A stretch of 59,444 nucleotides of DNA, taken from Oscillospiraceae bacterium. GTDB taxonomy: Bacteria; Bacillota; Clostridia; Oscillospirales; Ruminococcaceae. Every line of letters starts with the position of its first letter. The first letter of the stretch is position 1. This document shows positions 25,976 through 36,000 of this stretch, one piece after another. The translations under genes were made by a program, and so were the position numbers. The stretch is taken from NCBI GenBank assembly GCA_016296505.1, contig JAEDJD010000012.1, positions 1-59,444 of the forward strand, in the 5' to 3' direction. The notes below the pieces were generated by a model. It ran no database searches. It had not been told where the DNA came from and saw nothing but the letters and a program-made list of their open reading frames with translations.

Positions 25976-27751
25976 TTACAGCACCTCCTTTTTCTTGGCG
26001 CGCAATGAGTCAAGTATACCGTCGATCTGCTGCGTGAGGACGTCAAACTGTTCAAGCTGGCGGTTTGGAATATCATATTTGACCTTGATTACCAGTTCCA
26101 TGACGCCGCTTGATTTGATTGCATCGAGATCGACGTGCTCGGAAATCAATTTTTTTGTGCGCTGATATACGTGAAGAATCAGCTCCATCATGCGGAACTG
26201 CTTATCAAGCGGGACGTAAGTATCCTCGGCGTGATAGGCATTCTGCTGTAAAAATCCGACGCGAATCAGGCGTGCAATCTCGATGATGAGCTTTTGGTCG
26301 TCTGGCAGGACATCGGAGCCGATTAGCCGGACAATATCCATAAGCGATTGTTCTTCTTTCAGGATTGCGCTGATCTCCGTGCGATATTCGTTAAATTTTG
26401 GATGTACTTGTGCTTCATAGTAATGTGCGAGATCATCGAGGTATTCACTGTAGCTCATATTCCAGTTGATCGCTGGATAATGTCGCGCATAGGCGAGCGC
26501 CTTATCCAATCCCCAGAAGCAGCGGACATAGCGGCGTGTATTCTGGGTGACAGGCTCAGAGAAATCGCTGCCCTGCGGTGAAACGGCGCCGATGACAGTC
26601 ACGCTGCCCTCTCTGCCATTGAGCGTTTCATAAGCGCCTGTACGCTCATAGAACTCGGAAAGACGAGAGGGGAGATATGCAGGATAGCCTTCTTCTGCCG
26701 GCATTTCCTCAAGACGTCCGGAGATTTCACGGAGCGCCTCTGCCCAACGGGACGTAGAATCTGCCATAATTGCAATATGATAGCCCATGTCGCGATAGTA
26801 TTCCGCGAGCGTAATGCCGGTGTAGATCGAGGCTTCACGTGCTGCGACCGGCATATTTGAAGTATTTGCGATCAAGACGGTGCGTTCCATGAGGGATTTT
26901 CCGGTGCGCGGATCTTTCAGCGCGGTAAATTCCTCCAACACCTGCGTCATTTCGTTACCGCGTTCGCCGCAGCCGATATAGATAATAATATCTGCGTCGC
27001 ACCATTTTGCGATCTGATGCTGCGTCATGGTTTTACCCGTACCGAAGCCGCCCGGAATTGCCGCCGTACCACCCTTTGCGATTGGAAACAGCGTATCCAG
27101 AACACGCTGGCCGGTGATCATCGGGCGTGAAGGCGGAAGACGTCTTGCGGCAGGTCTTGCGCGGCGAATCGGCCACTTCTGGCAGAGCGTCAGCGAATGA
27201 ACCTTGCCTGCGGCGTCCTCTATTCGGATAATTTCATCGTTGATACGATATTTTCCGTCTTTTGCGGCAAAGACGACCTTGCCGGAAAGATTCGGCGGAA
27301 CAAGGCAGAGATGCAGGATTGCGGCAGTTTCCGGACACGAAGCATAGGCTTCGCCAGCGTGCAGTATCGTGCCAACGTTGACCTTGATGGATACATCATA
27401 TTCCTTTTCGGTATCGAGAAGCGGCACGGACAGACCATCACCGATGAAAGCGCCGGAGGCTTTTTCCAACGCGCGAAGCGGACGTTCGATGCCGTCAAAG
27501 ATATTGTTCAGGATGCCGGGACCAAGTGTAACCGAAATCGGCGAACCTGTTGGCTCGACCGGCTCGCCAGTTTGCAGACCGGATGTGCTTTCATAGACCT
27601 GAATGGTTGTTTCGACATCCGTTAGACCGATGACCTCGCCGATCAGCCGCTGCTTACCGACATAGACCATTTCCATCATGGAAAAGATCTTTGTATTACG
27701 GATTTTCACAACAGGACCGTTGACGCTGTAAATGACAGGCTGCTGCATCAT
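25976..27751 (-). CDS. ntpA: V-type ATPase catalytic subunit A
   Basis: Catalytic ATPase subunit, 591 residues. P-loop GGFGTGKT at 234-241, catalytic region YIGCGERGNEM, and the V-type-specific 'non-homologous' insert present (length near 590). The start overlaps the end of subunit E by 4 bp. Confidence 0.97.
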   Translation of the reverse strand: MMQQPVIYSVNGPVVKIRNTKIFSMMEMVYVGKQRLIGEVIGLTDVETTIQVYESTSGLQTGEPVEPTGSPISVTLGPGILNNIFDGIERPLRALEKASGAFIGDGLSVPLLDTEKEYDVSIKVNVGTILHAGEAYASCPETAAILHLCLVPPNLSGKVVFAAKDGKYRINDEIIRIEDAAGKVHSLTLCQKWPIRRARPAARRLPPSRPMITGQRVLDTLFPIAKGGTAAIPGGFGTGKTMTQHQIAKWCDADIIIYIGCGERGNEMTQVLEEFTALKDPRTGKSLMERTVLIANTSNMPVAAREASIYTGITLAEYYRDMGYHIAIMADSTSRWAEALREISGRLEEMPAEEGYPAYLPSRLSEFYERTGAYETLNGREGSVTVIGAVSPQGSDFSEPVTQNTRRYVRCFWGLDKALAYARHYPAINWNMSYSEYLDDLAHYYEAQVHPKFNEYRTEISAILKEEQSLMDIVRLIGSDVLPDDQKLIIEIARLIRVGFLQQNAYHAEDTYVPLDKQFRMMELILHVYQRTKKLISEHVDLDAIKSSGVMELVIKVKYDIPNRQLEQFDVLTQQIDGILDSLRAKKKEVL

Positions 27752-28338
27752 TCGTCACCCCCGCCGATTTTATGATTGCGATAGAAATTGCGAAGCTGCG
27801 AAGCATAGGCGTCATCAAGCGTATGATTTTCGCATCGTCTGCGATCTGCGGAAAGAATGGAAAGTCCGCCAAGCAGAATCATAGGATCTGCACGAAAGCT
27901 GACCTGTTGCTGAACAGCCGATGCCAGCTCGGCTTGCAGTTTGAGATCCGCTTCACGCAGCAGAATTTCCGCGCCTGTTTCAGGCTGATGCGCGATGAGC
28001 AGCTTTTTGAGCCATGGCAGATAGTCCTCCGAGGCAGTGAATGCATTGAGTTTCTCGCGCAGCTCCGCAAAGAGCTGCATCAGCAGCATTTGACGGCGGC
28101 TGAGAAATGTCATTTTGCCCTGATAGCCGATCTGTGACATTTGCTTCTGATATTTTGCAGTGATTCTGGATTTTGCTGCTGCGAGCGCGCGGTCGTGATC
28201 CGCCTTGCAGTGTGTTTCGGTATCGAGCAGATATTGCTGTGCTTTCTGCTCTGCCTCCTGTTCTGCGCGTGCGATTTCCGCGTCAGTGCTGCGGTTGACA
28301 GCGTCCATAAACTGCTTGAGTTTCTGATTTGTTTCCAT
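27748..28338 (-). CDS. ntpE: V-type ATPase subunit E (peripheral stalk)
   Basis: 196 residues: a long charged helix at the N-terminus (AEIARAEQEAEQKAQQYLL), then a compact C-terminal domain, as in stalk subunit E. It overlaps subunit A by 4 bp. Upstream, 102 bp separate it from subunit F, the only sizeable gap within the F-E-A-B-D stretch; see the separate entry for that gap. Confidence 0.88.
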   Translation of the reverse strand: METNQKLKQFMDAVNRSTDAEIARAEQEAEQKAQQYLLDTETHCKADHDRALAAAKSRITAKYQKQMSQIGYQGKMTFLSRRQMLLMQLFAELREKLNAFTASEDYLPWLKKLLIAHQPETGAEILLREADLKLQAELASAVQQQVSFRADPMILLGGLSILSADRRRCENHTLDDAYASQLRNFYRNHKIGGGDE

Positions 28339-28440
28339 TTCAAAACTCCAGTCCGGTCATTTTATATGGATTGGTTTCTGCGTATACAGTATACATTTGC
28401 TGCACTGGCGTCGGAGACGCTGTGCGCGGCAATGAATGGT
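28339..28440 (-). other. 102-bp non-coding gap inside the V-ATPase operon
   Basis: All other junctions from K to D are within a few bases. This gap contains a near-palindrome GTATACTGTATAC (around 28382-28394) and an 18-codon frame starting MYTVYAETNPYK that ends just before the subunit E start. That frame has no ribosome site of its own. It could be a short leader peptide, a processing site or simple spacer; I cannot decide. Confidence 0.4.
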
Positions 28441-28749
28441 TCAGATACGGATACCGACCGTTTCCGCAAGATAGCGTGAGATTGCGGCGGTCATATTAGA
28501 AGTGCCATGCCGGTCGGGAATGACGACAAGCAACGGCTGCGGCATATTCATTTTCAATTCCTGCACCTCTGCCGCACAAAGGGCAGCGAGTTTTTCCGTG
28601 ATGAGGACAACTGCAACGCCCTGCGTATGCATCTCCTGACTGAGTGCGGAAAGCGTTTCCTCGCGTGTATGCACGATTACGCCCTCCACGCCGGCAAGAC
28701 GCATCCCGATCAGGGTGTCGGTATTGTCGCTGATAAGTCGGCAGCGCAT
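28441..28749 (-). CDS. V-type ATPase subunit F
   Basis: 102 residues, the normal size: MRCRLISDNTDTLIGMRLAG, then a Rossmann-like fold with VVLITEKLAA. The start shares one base with the subunit K stop (TGATG). The open frame upstream runs through subunit K in another frame and is not coding. It binds the central stalk and regulates coupling. Confidence 0.92.
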   Translation of the reverse strand: MRCRLISDNTDTLIGMRLAGVEGVIVHTREETLSALSQEMHTQGVAVVLITEKLAALCAAEVQELKMNMPQPLLVVIPDRHGTSNMTAAISRYLAETVGIRI

Positions 28750-29198
28750 CAGATCTTGGAAAGAATCATAATGGCAATCAGCAGACCATAGATTGCAACG
28801 CCCTCGCCGAGCGCTACGAAGATCAGCGCTTTTGCAAAGGACTTCGGTTCTTCGGCAATCGCACCGATTGCAGCCGGCGCTGCGTGACCGACGGCGATGC
28901 CGCATCCGATCGAGCCGACGCCGACAGCGAGCGCTGCCGCAAGATAACCAAGCCCTGCTGCGGAATTGCTGACGACAGCAGCGGTTTCAGCAGCTTCCTC
29001 GGCAGAGACAAAGCCGCCGAGTGGCAATGCGATTGCACAGAGCATGACGGCGCCGAATGCACAGAGATTCGTGAGCATAGCGCGGCGTATAGATTTTCCA
29101 TTTTTCTTTTTGGTAATTGCCGCATAGACGGGAAGCGCAAGCGCTGCAACGATCAGCAGCGGCAGAAAGATCAGTTCAAGAATTTCATAAACAGACAT
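28749..29198 (-). CDS. ntpK: V-type ATPase subunit K (membrane rotor ring)
   Basis: 149 residues with four predicted membrane helices. The start MSVYEILELIF at 29198 follows AGGAGG; the ATG at 29222 lies upstream of that ribosome site. The C-terminal hairpin is a normal c-type unit: a GSIGCGIAVG helix, then VALGEGVAIYGLL with the ion-binding Glu. The N-terminal hairpin lacks an acidic residue in mid-membrane and shows little of the c-subunit pattern, so one ion site per four-helix protomer is expected. Na+ versus H+ cannot be settled here. Confidence 0.92.
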   Translation of the reverse strand: MSVYEILELIFLPLLIVAALALPVYAAITKKKNGKSIRRAMLTNLCAFGAVMLCAIALPLGGFVSAEEAAETAAVVSNSAAGLGYLAAALAVGVGSIGCGIAVGHAAPAAIGAIAEEPKSFAKALIFVALGEGVAIYGLLIAIMILSKI

Positions 29199-29239
29199 GG
29201 GATTTTCCTCCTGAATATTCATTGATTCAACGATGCGGA

Positions 29240-31207
29240 TTAGGCGTTTGCAGTCTGCTCAGGCTGCTTGAGATCATTGATCTCATCAAATGTTACAGTA
29301 ATTGGTGCGAACGGTTTTCCGTCGCCCTCGTAGCAGCGTGAGAAAATCTCGTAGAATTCCAGACGCAGCACCTGGATACCAACGATTAAGCCTTCCAGAC
29401 ACATGACAAATAAGTTGCCGATGATAATTGTGATCCATGATTTGTGATCCTTGCCGATCATCTCGGAGAGGAGCATGACCACGCTCATCAGACCTGCATG
29501 AGAAAAGACAAATCCTCCGATACGGATAAAGGAAAGCGTATTGGTTGCATAACCAAGCAGAAATTCAAAGCATTCAAAAAAATTTGACGCGATGAAATCG
29601 CCGATGCCGGGCATTTCATAACTCTTATGTGATACGAAATGACCGAGCGGCTCGCGGAAGAACATCATCAGCAGCGGCAGTACCAGCATCAGAATGATGA
29701 CAGGCTTACAGGCAAGCGGTTTTCCTGTTACAATGCCAAGCACGACGAGCAGGAGTCCGGAAAAGAAGATCAAGCCTGCGACGCCATTGTTTCCGCAAAC
29801 AGCGTCCTCATAGTCGCGGTGCCGCAGCTTGACAACGATGTTGACGAGAATCGAGATGATGACGAGCGCTGCGCCGATGCCAACTGCACCGAAAATAATG
29901 ACGTTCGTATTCTCCATCGCCTTCAGCGGCAGGAACGGTATGCCGAGTTTTTCATAGAATGGATCGAGCAATTCCTCGAAGCCGAAAATTGAACCGTACA
30001 GCGCGCCAAAAATTGCGCTCGATACGCCGATACGCGCCATAATTGCGCCGAGTTCAAAGTTTTTCTTTTTATGCAGGAATGCGCCGATCAGCGCGAGCAG
30101 GATACCCTGTCCCAGATCGCCGAACATAATGCCGAAGATCAGCGTATAGGTGATCGCGACAAAGGTTGTCGGATTGTAGCCGTTATAATTCGGCAGACCG
30201 TACATTTCCACGAACATCGCAAATGGCTTTGTAAACCAGCCGTTTTTCAGTCTGACCGGCGGCTGTACCTTTGAATCTACCCACGGAGCTTCATAGATTA
30301 TACTCAAATCGGGCACGCTGCCAATATGCTTTTGGAAATTTTCCTTTTCGGAGACCGGCACGTAGCCCATGAGACTGAATTTATCCTGTGTAATCACGCA
30401 CTGTCCGCGCAGCTTCCATACCTCGCTCTGATACTTTGCGAAGCGGTACATCTGTCCGAGCAGTTCCGATTCGGTCTGATAGATCTTAGTTTGCTGCTTT
30501 TCAAGCTCAGCAAGCGCGGCTTTCTTTTCGGTCAGCTTGACCTGCAATTCGCCAAGCGCTTCCTCCGGCGTACCGGAAACATCGTCCGGCAGCTCATAAC
30601 GTTCGAAAAGAAGTCCTTTCATGATCGCGTCAATGGCAAGGATACGCTCTTTTGTGGCGAAATAGAAGCCCCAGACATATTCGTGCGCGGTGTGATACGC
30701 TTGAAAGATAAAGCCCTCATCGCTGTAAAAATCAAGCTTCGTCACATTTTCCTCGGGCATTCTGCCAAAGCGGTAGAGGATGTGCTTGCATTTGGTCAGT
30801 TCACCGAGATCCAATTCGGAACCGGTGAGGTTTTTCAAGTGAATCGCCGCGCTTTCATAATCTGCGATCTGCTTGCGCGTTTGCGTCAGGCGCTCGCGTA
30901 CATTTTTGAGTTTGCCGGATATGCGATCTGTTTCGGAAAGGATGGATTCCGGTGTAAACGCTGTTGGCGAAAGTCCGGTATCTTCTCCGAGCGCTACCTG
31001 CCGCAGATCCAATTCCATGAGCGCGCGCAGCGGTTCTGCATAGGGATTCTGTTCGGCGCGGCTTCCGCCGGAATTTTCTGTGCTGCCGAGCAGTCTTGGT
31101 GCATTCTCAATGTGAAAGACCTTGCTTTGCAGGCAGGCGATAATGGCATCGTTCAGACTTGGAACTGCGCCTGTAATGCTGACGAGTTCCAGCTTTTCAA
31201 TGGACAA
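29240..31207 (-). CDS. ntpI: V-type ATPase subunit I (membrane stator)
   Basis: 655 residues. The N-terminal half is soluble with long coiled coils (e.g. around TRKQIADYESAAIHLKNL) that contact the peripheral stalks. The C-terminal half has about seven membrane helices that form the ion half-channels with the K ring (typical FGIMFGDLGQGILLALIG and FIRIGGFVFSHAGL segments). This is the usual size and layout. Confidence 0.95.
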   Translation of the reverse strand: MSIEKLELVSITGAVPSLNDAIIACLQSKVFHIENAPRLLGSTENSGGSRAEQNPYAEPLRALMELDLRQVALGEDTGLSPTAFTPESILSETDRISGKLKNVRERLTQTRKQIADYESAAIHLKNLTGSELDLGELTKCKHILYRFGRMPEENVTKLDFYSDEGFIFQAYHTAHEYVWGFYFATKERILAIDAIMKGLLFERYELPDDVSGTPEEALGELQVKLTEKKAALAELEKQQTKIYQTESELLGQMYRFAKYQSEVWKLRGQCVITQDKFSLMGYVPVSEKENFQKHIGSVPDLSIIYEAPWVDSKVQPPVRLKNGWFTKPFAMFVEMYGLPNYNGYNPTTFVAITYTLIFGIMFGDLGQGILLALIGAFLHKKKNFELGAIMARIGVSSAIFGALYGSIFGFEELLDPFYEKLGIPFLPLKAMENTNVIIFGAVGIGAALVIISILVNIVVKLRHRDYEDAVCGNNGVAGLIFFSGLLLVVLGIVTGKPLACKPVIILMLVLPLLMMFFREPLGHFVSHKSYEMPGIGDFIASNFFECFEFLLGYATNTLSFIRIGGFVFSHAGLMSVVMLLSEMIGKDHKSWITIIIGNLFVMCLEGLIVGIQVLRLEFYEIFSRCYEGDGKPFAPITVTFDEINDLKQPEQTANA

Positions 31208-31255
31208 GATAACACCTCCTGAAAGGAATGTGCGGTTTGAAAATCCATTTGCCGC

Positions 31256-32308
31256 TTACTCCTTTGTGATTAAAAGGGATTGCAGATACGATACGGATTT
31301 TCCGTATCGGATACCTTCAATAATAGTAATGAGATTATTTACCTCGATGAGATAGAGAACATGAACCGCATAAAGACTGACTGCGGCATGACTGGAAAAA
31401 TGCAGCGCGGAACGGGCTGTCTGCCAGCGCAGCGATTGAAATGCGTGTTCAAGCTGTACGGATTCAGAAGTTTCGGAAGAATTCCAGTTTATCATTCTGC
31501 CGTAGCGCGTATTTTTCAGTACCGCGATGAATGCGCTGATATCTGGCACGACATAGAGTTCTTCACAGACGCGCTGCGAAAGCCGTCCTTGAATTGGCAG
31601 CATCATATTGCGCAGCGTTTCCTGATCGGCATGAAAGACGCGCTTGAGCCGGTAGGCGTTGATAAGATTGATGAGATCGACCTGTTCCCCGATCAGCTTG
31701 CGCAGCGCGGCGAGATCGGTGCCTTGGACGGTTTGCTCTGCCTCCTGTAAAACCCGTTCCAGATAGCAGGCGCGCAGCGCGATTTCCAGCGCAGTATAAT
31801 TGTGCTCGCTGCCGAACTTTGAAAGGTGTTTTTTCATCACAGCGGCATAGGGTGTTCCGGCAAGTGCTGCGATGATCTCACCGGGCGTTTCTGCACGCGC
31901 AAGCTTTTCCTGTGAAAAGCCAAGATATGGACCAAGCCATGCGTCCATGGCAGAGATATACGCCTGCGGACCGCTTGGCATGAGCTGAATCTTCTTGACA
32001 AGCTCCCGAATCTCATAATCATAGATAAAAAAACGGAAAAACGGCGTATTCTGCAAATGCTCCAGACTGCAAAACCTCAGACACTGGGTAAACAGATTGC
32101 GTTTGAGCAGCATTTCGAGATGACCGCGATGCGTATAGGCAGGTTCCAGATCGGCAAGCAGTCCGCGATAGCCGTCCGTTTCTTTCAGATAGGATACAAT
32201 CTCTGCGACGGAATGCATATTCATGAGATTCCGGTAATCCGACGCACGCAGTCTGTGTCCGTAAGCGGTACGGATTGCAGCAACCGTTGCATGATATTGA
32301 TTTGACAT
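31256..32308 (-). CDS. ntpC: V-type ATPase subunit C (AC39/V0 subunit d type)
   Basis: 350 residues, mostly helical, of the V0D/AC39 family that links the central stalk to the K ring. The N-terminal AIRTAYGHRLRASDYRNLM, the LINLINAYRLKR repeat and EVNNLITIIEGIRYG near the end are family features. It lies 5 bp after the stalk gene at 32314. Confidence 0.9.
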   Translation of the reverse strand: MSNQYHATVAAIRTAYGHRLRASDYRNLMNMHSVAEIVSYLKETDGYRGLLADLEPAYTHRGHLEMLLKRNLFTQCLRFCSLEHLQNTPFFRFFIYDYEIRELVKKIQLMPSGPQAYISAMDAWLGPYLGFSQEKLARAETPGEIIAALAGTPYAAVMKKHLSKFGSEHNYTALEIALRACYLERVLQEAEQTVQGTDLAALRKLIGEQVDLINLINAYRLKRVFHADQETLRNMMLPIQGRLSQRVCEELYVVPDISAFIAVLKNTRYGRMINWNSSETSESVQLEHAFQSLRWQTARSALHFSSHAAVSLYAVHVLYLIEVNNLITIIEGIRYGKSVSYLQSLLITKE

Positions 32309-32313
32309 TGGTT

Positions 32314-32634
32314 TTACGCCTCCGCTTCATGCAGCGTTTCGGAAAAGAGCGCTGCCAGCAGAGCGTCATGCTGTTCGGAAAATTGCTCTGACATTGCTTC
32401 TGCCCGATGATCAAAGTCACTGCGCACAGCAGCGATTTTCTGCTCAAATTCAGCGCGCGTCTGCTCCTCCAGTTCTGTAATGCTGTCTCTGGTATGATGA
32501 CGCTGCGCCTGCTTCATGGCATTTGCCTGTTTGCGTGAATCCTCAATCTGTTTGCGGCATTGCAGTCGGGAAGCGCTGAGGCGTTCCTCGGTTGCGGCAT
32601 CTAGCTCCAGGATTTTCCGAATTGTCTGATCCAT
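32314..32634 (-). CDS. V-type ATPase peripheral-stalk subunit G/H-like
   Basis: 106 residues, almost entirely charged helix. Its place as first gene of the V-ATPase operon, its length and its coiled-coil character match the small stalk partner of subunit E (subunit G/H). The sequence alone is low-complexity, so the call depends on context. A GGAGCGG site precedes the ATG. Confidence 0.75.
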   Translation of the reverse strand: MDQTIRKILELDAATEERLSASRLQCRKQIEDSRKQANAMKQAQRHHTRDSITELEEQTRAEFEQKIAAVRSDFDHRAEAMSEQFSEQHDALLAALFSETLHEAEA

Positions 32635-32803
32635 GAATACCGCTCCTTTCTATATCATGTGCATTTTTGTGCAAGGTGACGAACAGTTTGTCGAAAATAT
32701 GCAAAGAATAGAGGAAAATTTGCATATAAAAAATAGAGTATATAGTGATTTTAATGAAAAAATCGGAATTCTGCACAAACGCGAGTTCTTGAAATACAGA
32801 AAC

Positions 32804-32832
32804 ATTATACTCCAATTCACATGAAAAGTCAA
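32804..32832 (-). promoter_or_regulatory. Promoter of the V-type ATPase operon
   Basis: On the minus strand: -35 TTGACT (32832-32827), 17-bp spacer, consensus -10 TATAAT (32809-32804). It leaves a leader of about 160 bases before the first gene. I see no clear riboswitch in that leader. Confidence 0.82.
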
Positions 32833-32933
32833 TAGCAACCGCCATATTTCAGACGCGAAAAAACGGCGCGTCATCCAGTATTTATCATGGAAAATAACGG
32901 GCTTCTATGTGCAGACTTTTGCACATAATGCCC

Positions 32934-32962
32934 TTGCAATTTACTGGACTGTGTGCTATAAT
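32934..32962 (+). promoter_or_regulatory. Promoter of addBA
   Basis: -35 TTGCAA (32934-32939), 17-bp spacer, consensus -10 TATAAT (32957-32962). It is divergent from the V-ATPase promoter about 100 bp away. Confidence 0.8.
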
Positions 32963-33034
32963 GAAATGATCGAAAACGAAGCGGTTTCAGCATAAGATGG
33001 TCTGAGAATTCAGCTTCGCAGGGAGGAAAATACT

Positions 33035-36000
33035 ATGCTGCATCTGATACTCGGCGGCGCAGGCTGCGGAAAATCCGAATATCTGATCGGGAAAATCCGT
33101 GAAACGGTGGAAGCCGGCAATCCGGTTCAGACGCTTGTGCCTGAGCCGTTTAGCTATACCTATGATAAACGACTGTATGCTGCACTTGGCGCAGTCGGCT
33201 TTAATGCGATCCGAACGGGCAGCTTCAAGATGCTGACAGAGGATGTATTGTCCAATATCGCAGCCGTACCGCGCGATTCTGCGGATCATGTTACGAAAAT
33301 TGTGGTGTTATATAAGCTGCTGCGCAAGCTTGAAAAAGAGAGCGTGCTTCGTTTTTACGGCGCACAGGCGAAAAAGCCGTCTTTTCTGCCGGAAATGCTC
33401 AAGCAGCTTGATGAACTGATGCAGTCCGGCAGCGAACCGGAAACGCTGTTTCAGGCGGCAGCGGATACCGAAAAGGAAAACGGTATCCTTTCAGAAAAAT
33501 TATATGATATTGCACGTATTTATGCGGATTATCTGGCAGAGCTGGAAGCGCATGGGATGCGCGACGCGCTGCGTGATCCGGTTCATGCGGCGGCGGCAGC
33601 GGATGGCAGTCAGCTGATGTGCGGCGTACATATTTTTCTCGATGAATTTGAATCCTTTACCGGCGATCAGTATCTGATGCTGGATGTGATGCTGCGTGAC
33701 GCGGCTGAGGTTTGGATTGCGCTGCGGTCGGATGATATTGACGCGCCGGATTTTACGCGCTTTGACGCGGTGAACCAGACGGCGCGCAGATTGCGTAAAA
33801 TGGCTCAGTCGCATAACCTCCAAACAGATACGATTCTATTGACGGAGCAGTATCGTTTTCAATCGCCCTCGCTGGCGCATTTAAGCCGGTATATTTATGC
33901 ACTGCATCAGAAGGCGTTTGTGGATAGACCAACCGTGACAATTTGTGAGGCGCGGGATATGACGCTGGAAGCAGAGTATGTCGCGGCGCAGATCAGGCAG
34001 CTTTTGATGCAGGGCGATCTGCGCGCGCAGGATATTATCGTCGTGATGCATGATCTCGGCGGCTACGGTTCCTTACTTGAAGCGGCGTTTGAACGCTACA
34101 AAATCCCGTATTTCATGGATCTGCGGCGGAGCGTACTGCATACGGCGGTCATGAAGTTGCCTGTTTGCCTGTTGTCTCTGATGCATCGTATAGATACGGA
34201 ACAAATTATGATTCTGCTGAAAACAGGTTTGATACCGCTTGGTTCGACGGAGACGGCAAAGTTCACGGATTTTGCATATATCTGGGATATTGAGGGTGCG
34301 ACATGGGAGAAACCGTTCCCGACGGAAATGGATCCGGAGCAGGAAATGGAGCAGCTTCGCGCCAAAATTATGCAGCCGATCCGGAAGATGCGTTTTGGGG
34401 GTCTGCCGCGTGACGGTCAGCCTGTAACGGGTGCGCAGCTTTGCGATGCGCTCTATACCTGTATGGAGGAACTGGATATACCGCGGGCGGTTGTCCGGAC
34501 GGCAAAGGCGCTGCATGACTGCGGTGATGTGACCGGCGGCAGAGCGATGCGGAGACTCTGGAAAGACATGACGGATATTCTGGACGCGATGTATCTGGCA
34601 TTGGAGCATACTGAGCTGACGCCGCAGGAATTGCTTGATTTGTTGATGCCTGTTCTGCGGAATCATCAGCTTCCGGTTCCACCGCAGACGCTCGACGCGG
34701 TTACGGTTCAGAGCGCTGCGGCGGCGCGTTATGACGCGCCAAAGGTTGTCTTTGTGATGGGCGTGAACGAGGGTAAGTTCCCAGCCGATATTCAGGATAA
34801 CGGATTTTTTTCGGAGCAGGAGCGTGCTTTTTTGGATCGCTGCGGCGTGGAACTGTCGCGTTCAGTCCGCGATCTTTGCGCGGATGAACGGCTCATAGTC
34901 TATAAAACGCTATCGGCGGCGTCGGAACGGCTGTGGCTCAGCTATCCGCTTGCAACGGAGGATGGGAAACATCTGATTCCGTCACCGCTTCTGGAGGAAG
35001 TGCGCAGCCTGCTGCCGCTGACCTTGCAGCCGCCGCATTTTGTCTATGCAGCACAAATGGGCGCCGCATTTTATGTGTCTACAAGGGCTGCTGCCTATTA
35101 CAGCTTTGTTGAGGATTATGAAATGACGCAGACCGAGCGCGTCTCTGTTCGTGCGATGCTGGACGCTGTTCCGGCAGAAGCGGCGCGTATGGAGCGTCTG
35201 CGCCGCCGATCCGATTTTTCCCGTCTGCGGGTGAAGAATCCTGAACTGCTGAAACGGCTTACCGGTGAACGGCTGTATATGTCCGCAACACAGATTGAGA
35301 ACAAGATTATGTGCCCGTTTATGAGCTTCTGCAAGGATAATCTGAAGCTGTATCGGCCGGAGAAAAAAGACCTGAGTGCCTTAAATGTTGGCAATATGGT
35401 GCATGACTGTATGGAACGCTTGTTCCGCGAGCATCCGGAACGGGAGGATTTTCTCGCTATGACGCCCGATGATCTGCGCGCCCATGCCAAGCGCTGCACC
35501 GATGATTTCATGGCAGCGCAGCTCGGCGGTCAAGAGAATCGGCCGCAGCGGTTTCTCCAGCAATTCGGACGGATTGCTGGCAGGCTGTATCATCTGCTCC
35601 GTCACACGCAGGACGAGATGCGGCAATCGCAATTTACGACCGATGCTTGTGAATTAACGATCGGGCAGCTTGGCGCTGAATCCGGCATCGCGCCTTATAC
35701 GCTGTCGCTCTCGAACGGCATTACATTGTATCTGCATGGCAAAATCGACCGTGTGGATATTACCGGCGACGCGCAGGCAGGAGAACAATATCTTCGTATT
35801 GTGGATTATAAAACAGGACTTCATAAAAAAGAATTCAAGCTTGCAAATGTCTATTATGGTCTGAATCTGCAAATGCTGCTTTATTTGTTTGCGCTGTTGG
35901 ATGATCCGGATGTATATCCGGATGCAAAGCCAGCCGGTGTGCTGTATATGCCGGCGAGTACGCCGGAGGCGCAGGAGCGAGAGGGCATGAAGGATACCGA

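Noticed and set aside
28750..28905. Upstream extension of V-ATPase subunit F
   Set aside because: It runs through subunit K in another frame with Arg/Cys-rich nonsense sequence. The start at 28749 gives the normal 102-residue protein.
29240..31222. Long plus-strand frames opposite V-ATPase subunit I (e.g. 30326-31222)
   Set aside because: Shadow frames opposite a well-supported gene; no ribosome site or domain.
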